A DNA stretch of 64,000 nt, from assembly GCA_026874595.1 (NCBI GenBank), contig CM049307.1:26946362-27010361 (forward strand). The letters run 5' to 3'. Numbering within the stretch: position 1 is the first letter of the stretch; every line of letters starts with the position of its first letter. This document shows positions 10,892 through 25,800 of this stretch, piece by piece. A program made the translations under genes and the position numbers. Source of the stretch: Sipunculus nudus. Its lineage: Eukaryota > Annelida > Sipuncula > Golfingiida > Sipunculidae. Under the pieces are notes generated by a model that made no database searches, was not told the DNA's origin, and saw only the letters and a list, made by a program, of their open reading frames with translations.

Positions 10892-13800
10892 GTACGTAAC
10901 CCCTTGACATGTACACAGTATCAGTCAGTGAGTATCGGCACATTTAGTTAACACACCAAGCACACCCTGTTTTGTACATGTGGTGCTTTCAGTGTACTCT
11001 CATTACAAAACTAAGGGTCTGTTAAGCTGCAAATCAGTTACTGTAATTAGTATTTTTTTTAATAACAGAACCATGCAGCTCTGTGATTTCATGAAGAACC
11101 TAGTAGTTCGACTTGTGGGATTTCACTAATAAAAGTTTCAAGTGCATAAAAGAGAAGTCAGGAGTTACATATGAGTAAGTGTTTTGTTGCAAAGAGAGTC
11201 TGTGTTCATACCACACTTTCAATAAATCGTAAATGCTTTCCTTACACACAGGGACTTGCATACACACACATACCTATATACCAATCATTCTATTTCTGTC
11301 CTTTACCTTGTGCCCTTTCCAAAGATCTTTCTAGGGTCACATGCTTTGTCAAGCCTCTGATTTTGTATTGCCATGATTAAATGTTGTTTTCAGTTGTGTG
11401 CCACAAAACTTGTTACTCATATAAAATAAAAGGTCATTCCACTCTTCTTTTTCTTCCTGATCCTTTGACCTGTTATGAGATTAAGGTCATTTTATGTCAT
11501 TGCCATGTTCAGGCTGGCAAGCCAGCATTTGTTCACTTATGAACCTAGTGTACTACTGTCATTGTTTAATCAACATAAGAAAATGCTGGCTCCTGGACAG
11601 TGACAAAGTATTTTCTGTTCCAGTGTAATCACCAAACACTGGGTTCAAGTTAATCATGCTTCAGCTTAGCTGCTGGTGGGAACATGGCTAAGAGAAAATG
11701 ACCATGTCATAATTGGTCAATTGAGCAGGAACAAAGTTGGTGTGGAATATGACCGATTATTTGATAAGAGTAGATTTTTATTCAGATATGCAAAAGTGAG
11801 ACCATGTCGAGTTAAATACTCTGTAATGGCCTTTCTGTACACAAAACAACATGGAGTTACAATAGATTTGTTCATGATGAACAGCACCCAGCTATGTTTT
11901 GAATGAAGATTTCTGTTGATTCTTTATGTGGATAGTTCACAAGAGAACTGTAGGGACAGAAGTGGTAAATTTGTTACTTAAGGACAGATCCCAATATTAT
12001 TACCCTTATTTCTAACTATGGTATATAAATACTAGGTTACAAATGTGGCAGGGGAAAAAAGGTCATAATGACATCTGTCACCTGTATACATACATCTTAA
12101 ATTACTTCAGGTATATGATACAGCACATGCTTGCATTACAGTAATACTATGAATGGTTTTAAAAGCTTCTTGCCATCTAGTCATCGTATGATACAAATTG
12201 ACTGCTGTACAACTCACATTTTAGGTGACAATTACAGCATATATACAATATCATGTCTTCAACCATAAGTTCATGAAAAAAATATAACCTCAGTCCAAAA
12301 AATATGCTTAATTCCACTTCCAAGAATTAAGTTCACTAGAACAGATATTGACAACATAGTATACATATGAAGACTTGTATAAACCATGTTTTGCTTGTAT
12401 GCACTACAGAAACAGAGAGAATGAACTATACACACCACACCATTCTGGCAGTAATATTTGTTCACAGTACTGTTGAGTTATTTCTAATTTTACGCTACAG
12501 TATAAGGCTAAAGATGTTCAGGTTTGATAGTGTTTATATTATATAAAGACAATTGTATAGGAACACACAGCATAATTAACAAAACTAAATATGTCTTATG
12601 TTTTTGGACAACTCTAAAATGTCATTTATTTATTCATATGAACAGTTCCTATGTTTTGTATATTCCTCCATACGTTATATTTCTAGCTCATTTTACATGA
12701 CGTTCATGAATTCAGAGGCTGTGAATTAATGGTGGAATAAACATGGGTTTGAACTTGCAGGGTATTAAATATCTATATACATTTGTTACAAAACATATTT
12801 TTGTACTTTATATACATGCAAGAGATTGTATGATTGTTCATGCACAAATTTTAATGTATTTTTATATATTTTACACTTATTCATGTTTATCAAATAAATT
12901 TTTTTTAAGCTGATGGTTTTGTTGTATGTATATAACCCGTACATCAGTCACAAGATTCTTGCCCAGAAATTGTAATTGCATTTCAGATTGGATTTCTAGA
13001 CTTGTCTTTGCAATGCAAGAACAAGCTGGAGACCTTTTTGCCCAAGGCCAGCATGATGTATTGATAGTTTTATACTTCCAAATTTCAATACAATGATTGT
13101 GTAACTGTTGAATGACTTTGATTTTAATCAGATGTTTATACAGATAATCTCTGTAAAGCTCTGAATAAATAAATAAACTTATCTGTGCTGCATTGGATCT
13201 TTGCAGTAACCAACCTGACAGTTGATACACTGAACATAACCTTTAATGAATGAGTAATCAGAGTAGAACTGAAATTTTCAGTTATTTGTAAAGTCATTTT
13301 CATACATTTAGAGCCGCAGGTCTAGATTAATTAATAAAGAAGATTAATTAAAACTTTGTTTACGTAAATTCTAAGGTACATTACAATATTGACTTAACAG
13401 CATTTGGGAGGATAACAGTTGGACCGTACATCATGAGAATATTGTTTGCAATAACAAAATTGAGTCAAATCAAAAGGCAATTGGTAATCATATTGAATTG
13501 AAGAACCCTTTATGGGGCTGTCTATGTTTCATCATCCAGTAAAGTAGCTTTCAAGCAAAATTTTTCTGAGATGATTAAATAAAAAAACTGACATTGTCAA
13601 TGATACAAGAGTTACAATTGACCTCCACACCTTACTGGCTTCATGTAGTTTGTGTAAAAAAATTTCCGTAAATCTGGGAGGAAAAAATATTGTATAATGT
13701 TTTGTCTTGACCAGTATAATACAGACTTTTCAGTGTGGAATATATTGAAATGGGCAGACTTTTTTTAAAGACATTCATAAAACATGATTTGATTTCAAGA

Positions 13801-16800
13801 TTTCTTATTTATTTTCACTTAAGAATATTAGTTAAGCTGGGTGAATATCAGCACTATTTCCATCTTTGGACCCTTAATATCAGGGTTTGCAATATCCCTG
13901 GGAAAATCTGTTTTTGACCACATCATCCCCCAGTCAAGAAACAATAATCAGCAATTGCACGAAGTCTTGTATGGCTATGCAGAGCACATCACTCGTATTC
14001 AAAAGAAATATTAGGGTTAAACCTCATAAATTCTGGGAAAAACCTGCGAACCCTGGCTGTTAAAGACTGACAAAACAGTAAATTGAGTAGTTCACAAGTA
14101 AAACACAGCTGTTCAAGAGTGATGGTCAGCCTAATTTTTAAATGACCACTTGAGACAAAACTTTTATTATCCCTGAAAAGGAACCTACTGATTCTAATTC
14201 CAACTGACACCGGACTACATTTACCACAAAATACCTGGATATCCAAGATATTTACCTATATTTTGTCTGAATAAGCTTGTAAGTGTGTGCACAATATATC
14301 TTGTTTTATTTTTATTCTCTTAAAAGTTCGGGTCATCTTGTGTAAGTTTGGGAGATAGTGAGTTCAAAATCTGGGGGAGGCAGTGAGATTTTTCACGGTC
14401 GGCCCCCACCCAAGTTGAGGGCTTTGCAGAATTAATGGGAAGACTGCCAAACAGTTGTGATTCAGTCACAAACCAGTGAGCTTTTCAAGTTTTATTCAGT
14501 GTTAGGACCCAGCAATGGGGATGACCCACACCCAGGACCCACAGGAGTGGTACATCGAAACCTGGTTGAAACCAGGATAATTGAGTTATAAGCCCATGTC
14601 ATGTAGTCCAAAACAGGAATTGAACTCTGCAGATGTACATACTATAGTTAAAAAAAGAATTGAAAAATGAAGGTCACCTCCACCAAAAAAATATTTAAAA
14701 TAAAGTATGGGGAGTTCTTATGAGCTGTTCGAAAGAGAAGACCATATAAATCTGTTTTAATGTGTATTGTAAGGGCACAGCCTATTATCAGCAAGCAAAT
14801 CGAAGAACAAGATTTAAGCACCATGAGAATTAACTGGGCACAAATAGTTACAGTTGGAAACAGAAACTGCAAACTTAGCATCCAGAGAGTTCCTGGTGAA
14901 ATCTTGGAACCCATGAATAGGTCAGTCTGACCTTAATCTGCAATGTATAGACAAAAGAAGGTATTTTTGAGCACTTTGGTCATTTCTCACAGTGGTCAGG
15001 GATGCTATACAAATATTTTACTATAGGTCAAAAAGTTGGATGATTGTTGGATATGTTGACGAGAAATCTATTAGAATATAGTGTCGAAAAGCAGCCCTAC
15101 CATTTCAACATTAATGTCAGTGACACATTCAATTTCTCTACAATTATTTAGTTTTAGTTAATTTTCATAAACACATTGTTACGGGGTGACATAAAAGTGG
15201 ACCAAACTGTCCCACTGGAGAAGCTTGCTTTTCCAGCGAAGCTGTTGGGATGCCAGACATGTGCACCACCGACATGGGTTCGAATCCCAGATTTGCCCAA
15301 AATTTTCCCCTGACAATTTGTCTTCATAACAAATGGCGGTTTGTCCAACGTGCTGGCAAACTTTGTGGCCCTGGGAATGATGGTTTGAAGTTATGAGGAA
15401 ATTACCGCCACCTAGTTTACCGAAGGTATGACTCCTGGGATAGTCTTGTTCTGATAGCAGAATGCTCTTAAGAGGGGGTGTGTAATGGGGTGACATAAAA
15501 GCGGACCGCTAATGAAGCTTGCTTTTCTGGCAAAGCGGTTGGAATGCCAGACGTGCACCACCAACATGGGTTGGAATCCCAGATCAGCCCAGTATTTTCC
15601 CCTGAGCAATTTGTCTTCGTAACAAAATGGATATCTAAAAAAAATAATCCACGGATTGCCTTTGTCAGATTCAGTATATTTCCATGTTTTTTAAAAGGAT
15701 GTTTCCTTTCATCTGCACACGTTGTATGTTAACCAATGCTATCTCAAAAACTGGTAGAGCGAGAATTGCCAAATTTTGTGGAAGAATCTTTCACATGTTA
15801 AACTTTATCAGATTGAAATTACGTTTTTACTATCTGCATTGATATAGATTTTATAGAGAAAGCAAAAAAAAAACATTTAAAATCTTCTATGAGGAAACTA
15901 TTCTGCCAAATTGTCAAATATTTCAGAGAAATGATCCTAGGAACAATCTCTTTCAAATTTGTTTGAATGGTTCTAGTAAGATGATTTTTGGCTGAGTTAC
16001 AGGAAGCTGAACTTAGTCATTTGGCCAGCTATTTCAGATTTGGCAACAGGCCAAGTTTCAGTCTGTATCTTTTATTAGCTTTGGCAGACTGCCAACAATA
16101 TCAGATTTTTCCAGCAAGTTCAAGATTTCACTCGGTGCAGTAGCTGCACCTGCACATTAAATTCTATTCACTTGGGGCTGCCTTTCTCAGTTGAGCTTGG
16201 TCTTCTGAGTGCACCTGAGTAAGAATTATGGTGTATCAGCCTTAAATTTTGGCCTGCCTATGCATCGTTGAAAGCATGATGGCTTTCTCGTACACAAGAC
16301 TGGTGTCACCACATACAATAAGTTTTGCAAAGTGTATGTACCTGCTTATTTCTGAGTAGGTATTTGATATATCAGCCTGAAATTGTGCATATCTATACAT
16401 ATCAGATTGCTTCGTCATATACAAGACTGCTGGTGTCACTTACAATAATTTATGCACATTGTATGTCCCTGCTTATTTCTCAGGAGGGATTTGATGTATC
16501 AGCCTGATATTTAGCATATGTTAACATCTCTGATAGCTTCGTCATATACAATTACAAGACTGGGGATGCCACCTTCAATAATTTTTGCACTGTATGCTCC
16601 TGATTATTTCTCAGTAGTGATAAGACATGTCAGCCTGAAATTATTCATGTCCATATGTATCTTCGATGGCTTCCTCATACACAAGTCTGGTGGCACCACT
16701 GTAATCATTTTGTGTTGTGTACATCTTTGCCAGTATTTTTGGAGTGATGTTTGTGTAATTGGTGCTTATATTCAGGTTCAAAATATTTGGTACTTGCTTT

Positions 16801-19800
16801 GTACATATACATGTCACAAGTGTAACTGAAAATTAATAGTCCAACAGGGAAGCATTGTACCTTAAGAATATTCCATACAGGTTCATAAGGCCTGTAGACC
16901 TTGTTTAATTTGCTTACTGCCATGCAAAATTGTGGAAAACAAATTCTGTGGGTGTGGACTATGCAGACTATGTTTTTGAGCTGCAGATACAAACTACACA
17001 CTTAAAAAAAATCAATTTTACATCCCACAATCAAATCATTGCAGTCTCCAGTTTAACACTGTGGATTGCATGATGAAAATCTTCATCATGGAATCCAATT
17101 TTTGCCTTTATATTTTTGAGTATTTTGACAATACACTTGTAAATACCTTTGACATCTAAATAGTAAAAAGGTCCCAAAGTTGTCTGCCTGTTCAAGTCCA
17201 AATTTTATCTGTGGCTTAGCTATACAGTCAAAAAAGGAACTGTAACAAAGGTGTGTATCCTAAGATGAAAGGTTTTATGACCACACTGTTCCCCCACCGC
17301 TATAGACAAACCATGCAAATGAGTTTGTTAAAAAAATATTTATGTATCTTTTTAGTAGTCCGCCATTGTAAGGAGGAGGACTTCAAAAATGTTCCGGGTC
17401 TGCCCATCCATCCTGCCCCATCACTGATGCCACACTTTCCTAGTGGCAGGAGACTGTAGGGCCTCTAAGCGCTTGTTTTTTATACACCCATCTTAAGACA
17501 GGAGCATTATGGTATACTCACGGTCCGTCCGTTTACTTTTAGTGCTGACACAATAACTAATCAGGGCTTTGTATTTTTGTGAAGCTTGCCATAAGTACTT
17601 ACCAGTGCCAACAGAATATGTCGCCCAAGTTCAATTATGGGCAATGTTCATGCATTGTTGAAAAGGTCATGATCACCTGCCTACTTTATTGTGTCACCAC
17701 AATAACTTACAATGAATATGAAGGATTGTGATAAAACTCATCAGAATTGTTAATCAATAAAATGTCTGACCTAAGTTTGAATTCCAACGAAATCCATGCG
17801 TATTTAATGAGTTAAGAGGTCACCGCACTGTGGAGGCACCTTGGGGACTTACCAAAATTCCTATGGATTTTCATGAAACTCATTATACATGTTTACCAAT
17901 AGACTTTCTCACCTGATATACATTCTCATCAAAATTCATGCATATCTACTGAGGTCAGAGGTAACCGCACTTTGGCGGTACCTTGGTGACTTAAAAAAAT
18001 CCTATGGATTTACATGAAACTCATATATATTAACAAATAGTTTCTCAACTGACTTACATTCTCATCAAAATTCACACATATTTAATGAGGTCAGAGGTCC
18101 CCAGATACACGATGGACATATTATGCATGTTTGGGGTGCTCTTGTGTTTCTTTTTAATAAAGAAGTGTGTGGTTTTTTGTATCATCGTTTTATTACCTTA
18201 GGGAAAGGGGAATAAAATAAGTTTGCATTGAGTGGAATTGTATTCAGAAAGGCATCTTTTGGAGCTTTAAATTTGGTTGATCACAATTCCCCGTGAGCTG
18301 AATTAGTAAATTTCACTTGTCTGATTGGTTTGCTCATTTAAAAGGACATACCAGTCCGTAAGCCATGATAGTTCAGCCAGAGGGAACATGTATTGCATTT
18401 TTTTCTGGCTAAGTCAGTCAGGGATCTCTGATCAACAGATGTTGTGACCCAGCCAATGCACCAAGTCCCACAAGATGTATTTATGTTAATGCCTGTGATC
18501 ACACCCAGTCCACTATTTTTAACACTCATGTACAGAAGTAAATCAACGGTTTCAGAGCAATATTTTAGCAGGTGACGCAGAAGACGCTAATTTTTGAGTT
18601 AATTGTATCCTCAGAAAAAGTGGGGATACTATGGTTTAAGCATGGTCGCGCCGCCGCCACTGCAGAGATTTCATTTGGATGCGATAACTCAAAAATATTT
18701 TACTGATCTTTACCAAACTTGACATGTGCATAGATATGGGTGAGTGGAGGAAGCCTGTTTAAAATGGGGCCATGACCTTTACTAGGAGATTGACCTTGAC
18801 TTTGTATAGGACCATTTTGGGGGAAAATCACACAAACTCTTTAATATCTCAAGAAATCTTGCACAGATTGATTCAAAAATCAACTTGACCAAAGATCTTG
18901 GATAGTTCTGTCATGTACCGGAAACTGGTGGTGCCACCTGTTATCCTTTTCTTGTTTTCATGCCATTTAATACCCCCATCATTGCCACTTAACAGTACTA
19001 TGAACATTGTAAGTCAAAAACTAATGGACAGATTTCTTTCATATTATACATATACATGGGTTTTTGGATGATGTATATATTAATTGGGGTCATGACCTTT
19101 CCTATGAGAGCAGCCTTGACCTAGAATATTGCCATATATGGTCAAAATCATAAATATCTCAATAAGGGATGCGTGGATTGGTCCAAAAATCAACTTGACC
19201 GAAGATCTTGGATAGCTCATCTTCGCGCCTTTTAATACCTCATCTTTGCCACTTGACTGGGGGCATTATAAGTCTAAAACTAATGGACAGATTAGGCTGA
19301 ACTTGTGCATGTCCATTGATCTTTGATACCTCTATCTTGTATTCAAGAATGGTGGCACTATCTGTAATCGTAGTTGTGTGGCGTCCATCGGTATGCTTGC
19401 TTACGGTGAAAATTGCTTATATCTCCAGGGGTCAGTGGGTCAAGGTATTGGTCTGAAATTGTCCATCTATCTTGGAATTTTTTCTTGTAAACTAGACAGA
19501 TGGCGCCACCTACCTTCAAATTTTTGTAGAATAAATTAATACCCTTTTCTGAGGAGTGATTTGCCCTATTGGCCTGAAATTGTGCATATCAATAGATCTT
19601 GGACTCCTCCATCTTTTACTGAAGACTTGTGGCACCATCTGCAGTCGTTTTGGCATTGCATCCATCTGTACATATGCTTTTGGTGAAAATTGCTCATATC
19701 TCCTGAGTGGTTCAAGGTATTGGTTTTAAATTTGGCATGTCTATCCATCTTGAAAATTTTCTCGTAAACCAGACAGGTGGTTGACAGCTTAAGTTGATAA

Positions 19801-22800
19801 ATGGAAGAAACTATAGTTGCTTGCCAAGTGTCAGTATATGCTGCTGAAGATAGGGGGCCTTTTCTTAAAGGCTGGGGGGGATTAATTGTCTGGGGATACT
19901 ATGGCACCTGCAGTGCCAAGAAATATCTAGTTCAACATGCTTTATGGGTGATTAAGCCCCATTAAGTTATAGGTAGCCCCCCTTATCCTGGACTACAGTA
20001 TACTGCAATATTTTTGCATTCGCACTGTATGTTTTCATTGTTTCCCATTATCATGCAGAGAGTGAATGTATTCCCCCTTGGTTCTCTTGTTGAGAATAAC
20101 CGACTGCAGCTGTCAGTCTCATACTTAACAGGGCAGAAATGGTACTAGGGTGTTTGAACATTATCATTATACTGACACCTGCTGAACTCTCCTTGCATAA
20201 ACCAAATTATGTCATTTATGACCTTTATTTATGTGCTCTGACCTTAGTTGTGTAGGGTTCAGCTGAGCACCAAAGCCCCTGGTTCTCGTTTTTCTCATTT
20301 ATTTTAGTCCAGATGCAATAAATTTCTATATCCTGATAAACTAAATTGTTTTAATTTTAAAACAAAGTATCTGTTAGTTTATTTGACACTGGCAAAAATT
20401 ATACCCTAGCTCAAACTTATATGTTGAATTTTCTAGTAATAACCAAAATAAAACAATAACTATGTATGAATGTTTTAATGTATAAGTGTTTCAGGATTAT
20501 TAATGAATGTAGATCCATTTTGTAAGGGAAGTTTGTGATCAATATCATGTTTTCTGTCTGTTCTAAGTATGATGTAAATGCAGTGTGTGTCCCCCCCCCC
20601 CCCCTCCGCCCCACAAAAAAAAAATCAATTTGTGTATGAATGATTAATGTCCCTGTTATGAATGACTGAAAGACTAATGGTGTGTTTATTAATACTGAGC
20701 TGTTTTATAATCTGTCAGTACCAGATAGATGTTTACAATAAATTCTACCTTGACTGGTTAACATGGTCACTTAAGATGCTGACATGTTTTTCATAATCCT
20801 AATAAATTCATCTTCCTCAATAAGAAATAGATACATATACAATTACTACAAAGCTCAATGGAGAATGGAATGCAATTCAGCCGTGTTTTTTATATATTTT
20901 GAGTGTGTTTGACCAGATGTTGAAATCTGGAAATTTTTATGACTGTATACTTCTCATTGCACTTTGATATCTTGAATGATCACATTATATATGCTGTCTA
21001 CATTTGTTTCTGCATAATGCAGATGGATGGTTGCCACACACTCCAACTTGGGACATTTTTAATATTAGTAAACAGTTCCATAGTGAACATGTAGTATGCT
21101 TTCAACTGGTGGCTCTCTGTTTATTTTGGGACATCATCAGCGTTCATGTATCCTGTGACATTGGATATATTACAGAGAACATATTTCTGCAAATGTATGC
21201 AATTGACTGTTTTACATGACCCAATTATATTGGCAGTTTGTATGTTATGAGATGAATTACTTGGGGACGGTTTGTTGTGTTTTGGGTATTTCAGAGATCT
21301 GCTATACTGTGGGTCATCAGTACCAGGCATTTGGTTATTGTATACGTCTATATATACATGTGTATTTATTTCTCTTCGTTGTCTATTAGAGATCAGATGA
21401 CAATCTTACAGGACCCAGGATACGTTTAGAAAAAATTATAGTGACAAAAAAAAGTGAATGTCTTCCTAGTTCTTTCTACTTAAACTGATCAAAGTTTATA
21501 TCATTTTGCTCCCAGAAGACCAATTGTAATTCAAATTTTTAAACAAATTTCTAGTTCTAGCAAAAATTTTCTTCCATAAAATATTGCATGGTATATTTGG
21601 AATATAAGTGGTATGCCCAATGTGGTCACCTTTTGTTTTATCTTTTGGAAAGTTATTTTAAAGAAAATTTTCAAATACAATACATTAAAAAGGAGGATAA
21701 AGAAAGTTAATTTTACATGAACATGGGGTATCTATATTGTATTGTATGTCACTATTTATGTCCTTCAGAAGTAATATCATGGTTGATGACTGATCCCTCC
21801 AGCATGATGTTGCCAGTAAATAGCTTAAAGCATAAAAGTCTGGAATCCTTAAGATTGTCATGCTATTATTGTAAAATGCTGGTACATGTTGAGTGCACAT
21901 GTGACCTAAAGTTTAGCCTAATCAGAAAAATGTTAAGTGTCATATTTCTGCTATCATGTATTATTGAAAATATGAAAAGGTATAATCTTGTATAACCATA
22001 TATGAACATAGTCAGATTTTGCTGGAAGATTGGTATCATGGTTCCACATATTACTCATAATTTATGATTCAGAATTTTTGTAAAATGTGATTACATTGAC
22101 AGTCTTGACAAGAAATGGTCAGAATGTGCTATTTTGTTTTCATATCTGCTGGTATAACCAAAGCTGCATGGGTGTGTAATCCAGGAAAGATGAATCTTGG
22201 GTCTTTGGTCTATTTTTGATCCATCTCTGTATATATAAATGCTAGGTAATGGAACAGTAAACAATTTCTAATATTGTTTGTCCATCTGTGCTTATAGTTT
22301 GACACTTCAGTCATATCTTTGACTGTCTCTTCAGCTGCGGATTTAGCTATATTTTTGTAACCAACATTAAACAGAATCGTATATTTGTTAATGGGCTGTA
22401 TTTTGTGCTTAGTTCATACATTCAGATCCTGCAGACACTAGTCATGACCAAGATGAATTGGAATACAGAAGATGAGTTTTACTGGAGACTGGTAACTTTC
22501 AGACAAGGATTTATATATCCAGTTGTTATCTCATTAAATACTATCAAATAAGATTTTGTCACCTTAAGGTCAAGACTCTTCTAATGTGGAAACCTGAAAA
22601 TTTAAGAAAAGATCTTAATTAAGTTTAAAACAACAGTAAATATCCATACATGTTTACTATACTACTGCCCTTATGCAGCATTTGGACAGCTCTAAATTTT
22701 AATGATATCATGACCTTCGCATTAATGTTAAACTTTTGTTCATTATCACTTATACCAGTTATGAACTGATTCATTTATACAACTAATAGCATATCAGTTA

Positions 22801-25800
22801 ACCAGGGCATTGGACTGTTTATCATGGTTTTATCTCTCTTTATCTTTTGTTTGTCTCAACTCCCCAAGACCTCAAGCTCACATGGATATGTATGTCTAAA
22901 GTAAGGTTTGAATCAATTTCTCTGACTTTTCGACTGTCATCAGGACAACGATTTAGATCTTAAAAATCTTTGTCTTTTTGGCAGACATAAGTACCTGGTA
23001 GACATGTAAGACTTTGGGCGTGTTGAGCAATGTAAACAGTCATACAAATATCTGGCAGTAACAATGACAAAGTGTTTTTGTGTTCACATTAATCCGGCAA
23101 AATTCATAATTGGAGTCCCAAATCGCATGTCATGATGTGTTTTGTTCATCACAATGTAGCTGCAAGGCAAGGATATCCTCCTGAATATTGCCTTGACTTA
23201 AATTACAGTGCCAACAATATGAAGAAGAAAAGGGATATACTGGGTCCAATTTATTAATAAAAGGCAAAGACTGAAAAATATGTATTGGAGTTTATTTCAT
23301 AAACCTTATGAAAATTAAGAGTTATTTGGATTATATTACTGTGTATCTAGGCAACAGTTTTCTATCTTACCTAAGTTTTCACCCATTTAGCCAATATTTT
23401 GGCTTTTTGGGGCATCACAGCCTCCTTAAAACTACAGTACTCGAAAAGGATGCCTGTGCATGATAGTAGTGACCTTTTTTATGAGAGTGGCCCCATATGA
23501 TTATGTCTGGCCAAGGCAGAAAATTGCTCACAGACTGATTTGAAAAATAGCCAGATAATCCTACTGAATTGTCTTTGCCACACTGTGTGCATGTGTACAC
23601 TCCGATGAAATTTCATATGACCAATTTTTTTTGCCGTTACCACATTATTGTTACCAGATTGTTGTTGCCAGTAAAACAGATGAAGGTGTACACTCCTAAA
23701 CTGTAATTTCTTCAACATTAGGCTATATGCATTCTTTCACTGTAATGATCATTTGAAGTCAATAATAACAGGTCATACCACTGGTACTACATCTCCTAGT
23801 ATTGTGAATCTGGACTGCTGCCCAAGATTCATCTTCACATTGATAAATAGGTCTGTGCAACCACCTTTGTATTATCTGTATTGAACATTACAGGCGGTTT
23901 TAAACTCAAAAGCAGATTTATCTTTTCTTGGTCAGACTGTCAGTGTAATCTCACAAAACATGTTCTTGCTACACTTATGCATATGAATACTCACACAACC
24001 ATACTGTACTTGGTGCTGTAAATTATCTCTGTATTTTAAAGTAACAGGCCCACCTGTGTACATTTATATTAAAATGTAAATGGTGATGTATATTTACCAT
24101 AATACATATGTTATTTGTGGCAATGGTATAATTTTGGTATGATATTACCAATAAGGTGGACATTTAATTTGAACAAATACTCAGTTTGTGTTTCGGCCAG
24201 TAGAATTAGTGAAAAAAGGTAAAAACAATCAAAAAATTACAACAGATTTTTGGTTTGCAGAATGATTTCATAAGGTATGTAGTCTGCAATACCTGAAGTC
24301 TACCAAAATCAACCGTTGGGAAATATAAATAATTTATGTTTTTCTTATATCTGGAGTCGCAATTTTCAAAAAAATTAGATTTTGCTATAAATGACATCAC
24401 AAACCCCAATTCATACCCCAGTTCCAACCACAATTCTAAAGTAAGCAAAACTAATGGTAGGATGACATTAGATAATAAAGAGTGAATTTTGGATAAGAAT
24501 ATAATTTTAGACAATTTTTAGCTCAGCTAAGTCAACTGAGGTATAGGAATGGCGCTTTGTCTGTCGTTCATCCTGGGGTCCTGCTGTCCGTTAGCAGGGC
24601 ACAAATCATAACTGATGGTCCTAGAAAGTTCTAAGTGAATATCCATGGAGGTCAAAAAATCTCTTTTCAGTAAATCATCCATTATCGTCTATAACACAAG
24701 TGATTCTCTCTTATAGATACACTTATATTACTAATTAAAAGAAATATGTATGTTGGTACATGCAAAGATTTGATGCCAAACCTCAATCATCAGTCATAAA
24801 CACTCTTATGAATTATATCCATGGAACGATTGAAAGAAATGTTGCCATTGAAATGGAACTATATCTGTCCATTGTAAAAAGTGGAGCCCACTTGTATAAG
24901 AAAATATTAGTTTTTAGACATTTTAAATTTAGATCTGTAATATATAACAAACAATCCCAGTTAACATAAATAACCAACTATTCTGTATAAGTTAGAGTGG
25001 GCATAGACATCAAAAAGTCTTATCACAAATTGAATTGTATTGCATGTTTGCCATTGTTTCTTCATTTGTAAAGATGTAAATGCTCTTATACTATGATTAA
25101 CCACTTGGGGGTAGGGGAAACCTTGAAGTACAAAAGCAGTCATATCTCTCTATAGAAATATAGTATTCAGTCAAAGTGTATTTTAAAACAAAGATAAGAG
25201 AGTATAAAATGTATTACGGTATAACAAACAACAATATGTGCATTGATGTAAGGGATGAGAAAGAACTATGTGAAATGACACCATAAATACACTTTTTATG
25301 AAGATAAAAATCGCCTTAAATCATATTTTTATCTGAAATACATTTGAATTGACACTTTTTAGTATCTTATGTCATCATACTATTAGTTTTGTACCATGTT
25401 TGAGACTTGTGTGACTGAAATAAGGATTTATAATGTAATTTATGTCAAAATCTAATATTTCTAAAAATTGTGACTCCAGATACATGTATATGAAAAACGT
25501 AAAATATTCATATTTTCCGTCGGTTGATTTTGGTAGACTTTTAGTCAAACCAGATAACTTGAAAATGCATTGTGCAAACAGAAAATCTGTCGCAATTTAT
25601 TGTTTTTTCACCTTAGGTCTTTATTCTGGCTAAATCTATTGGCCTATAGTTGCACATTGTGTAATGTACACATATAAAAAGACATACTTTTTTTGTTGAC
25701 AATTACCCCCATTGCATTATGATACTGCTAATTATAATGTTTGAACCTGTGTTCAGCACAGGCCATCATGCTGACAGAACTACCAAATGGTGCTGTATGT

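Noticed and set aside
12877-13230. Minus-strand open frame of 117 codons
   Set aside because: No recognisable motif, Kozak or splice support; composition looks like translated AT-rich DNA inside the RBBP6 intron.
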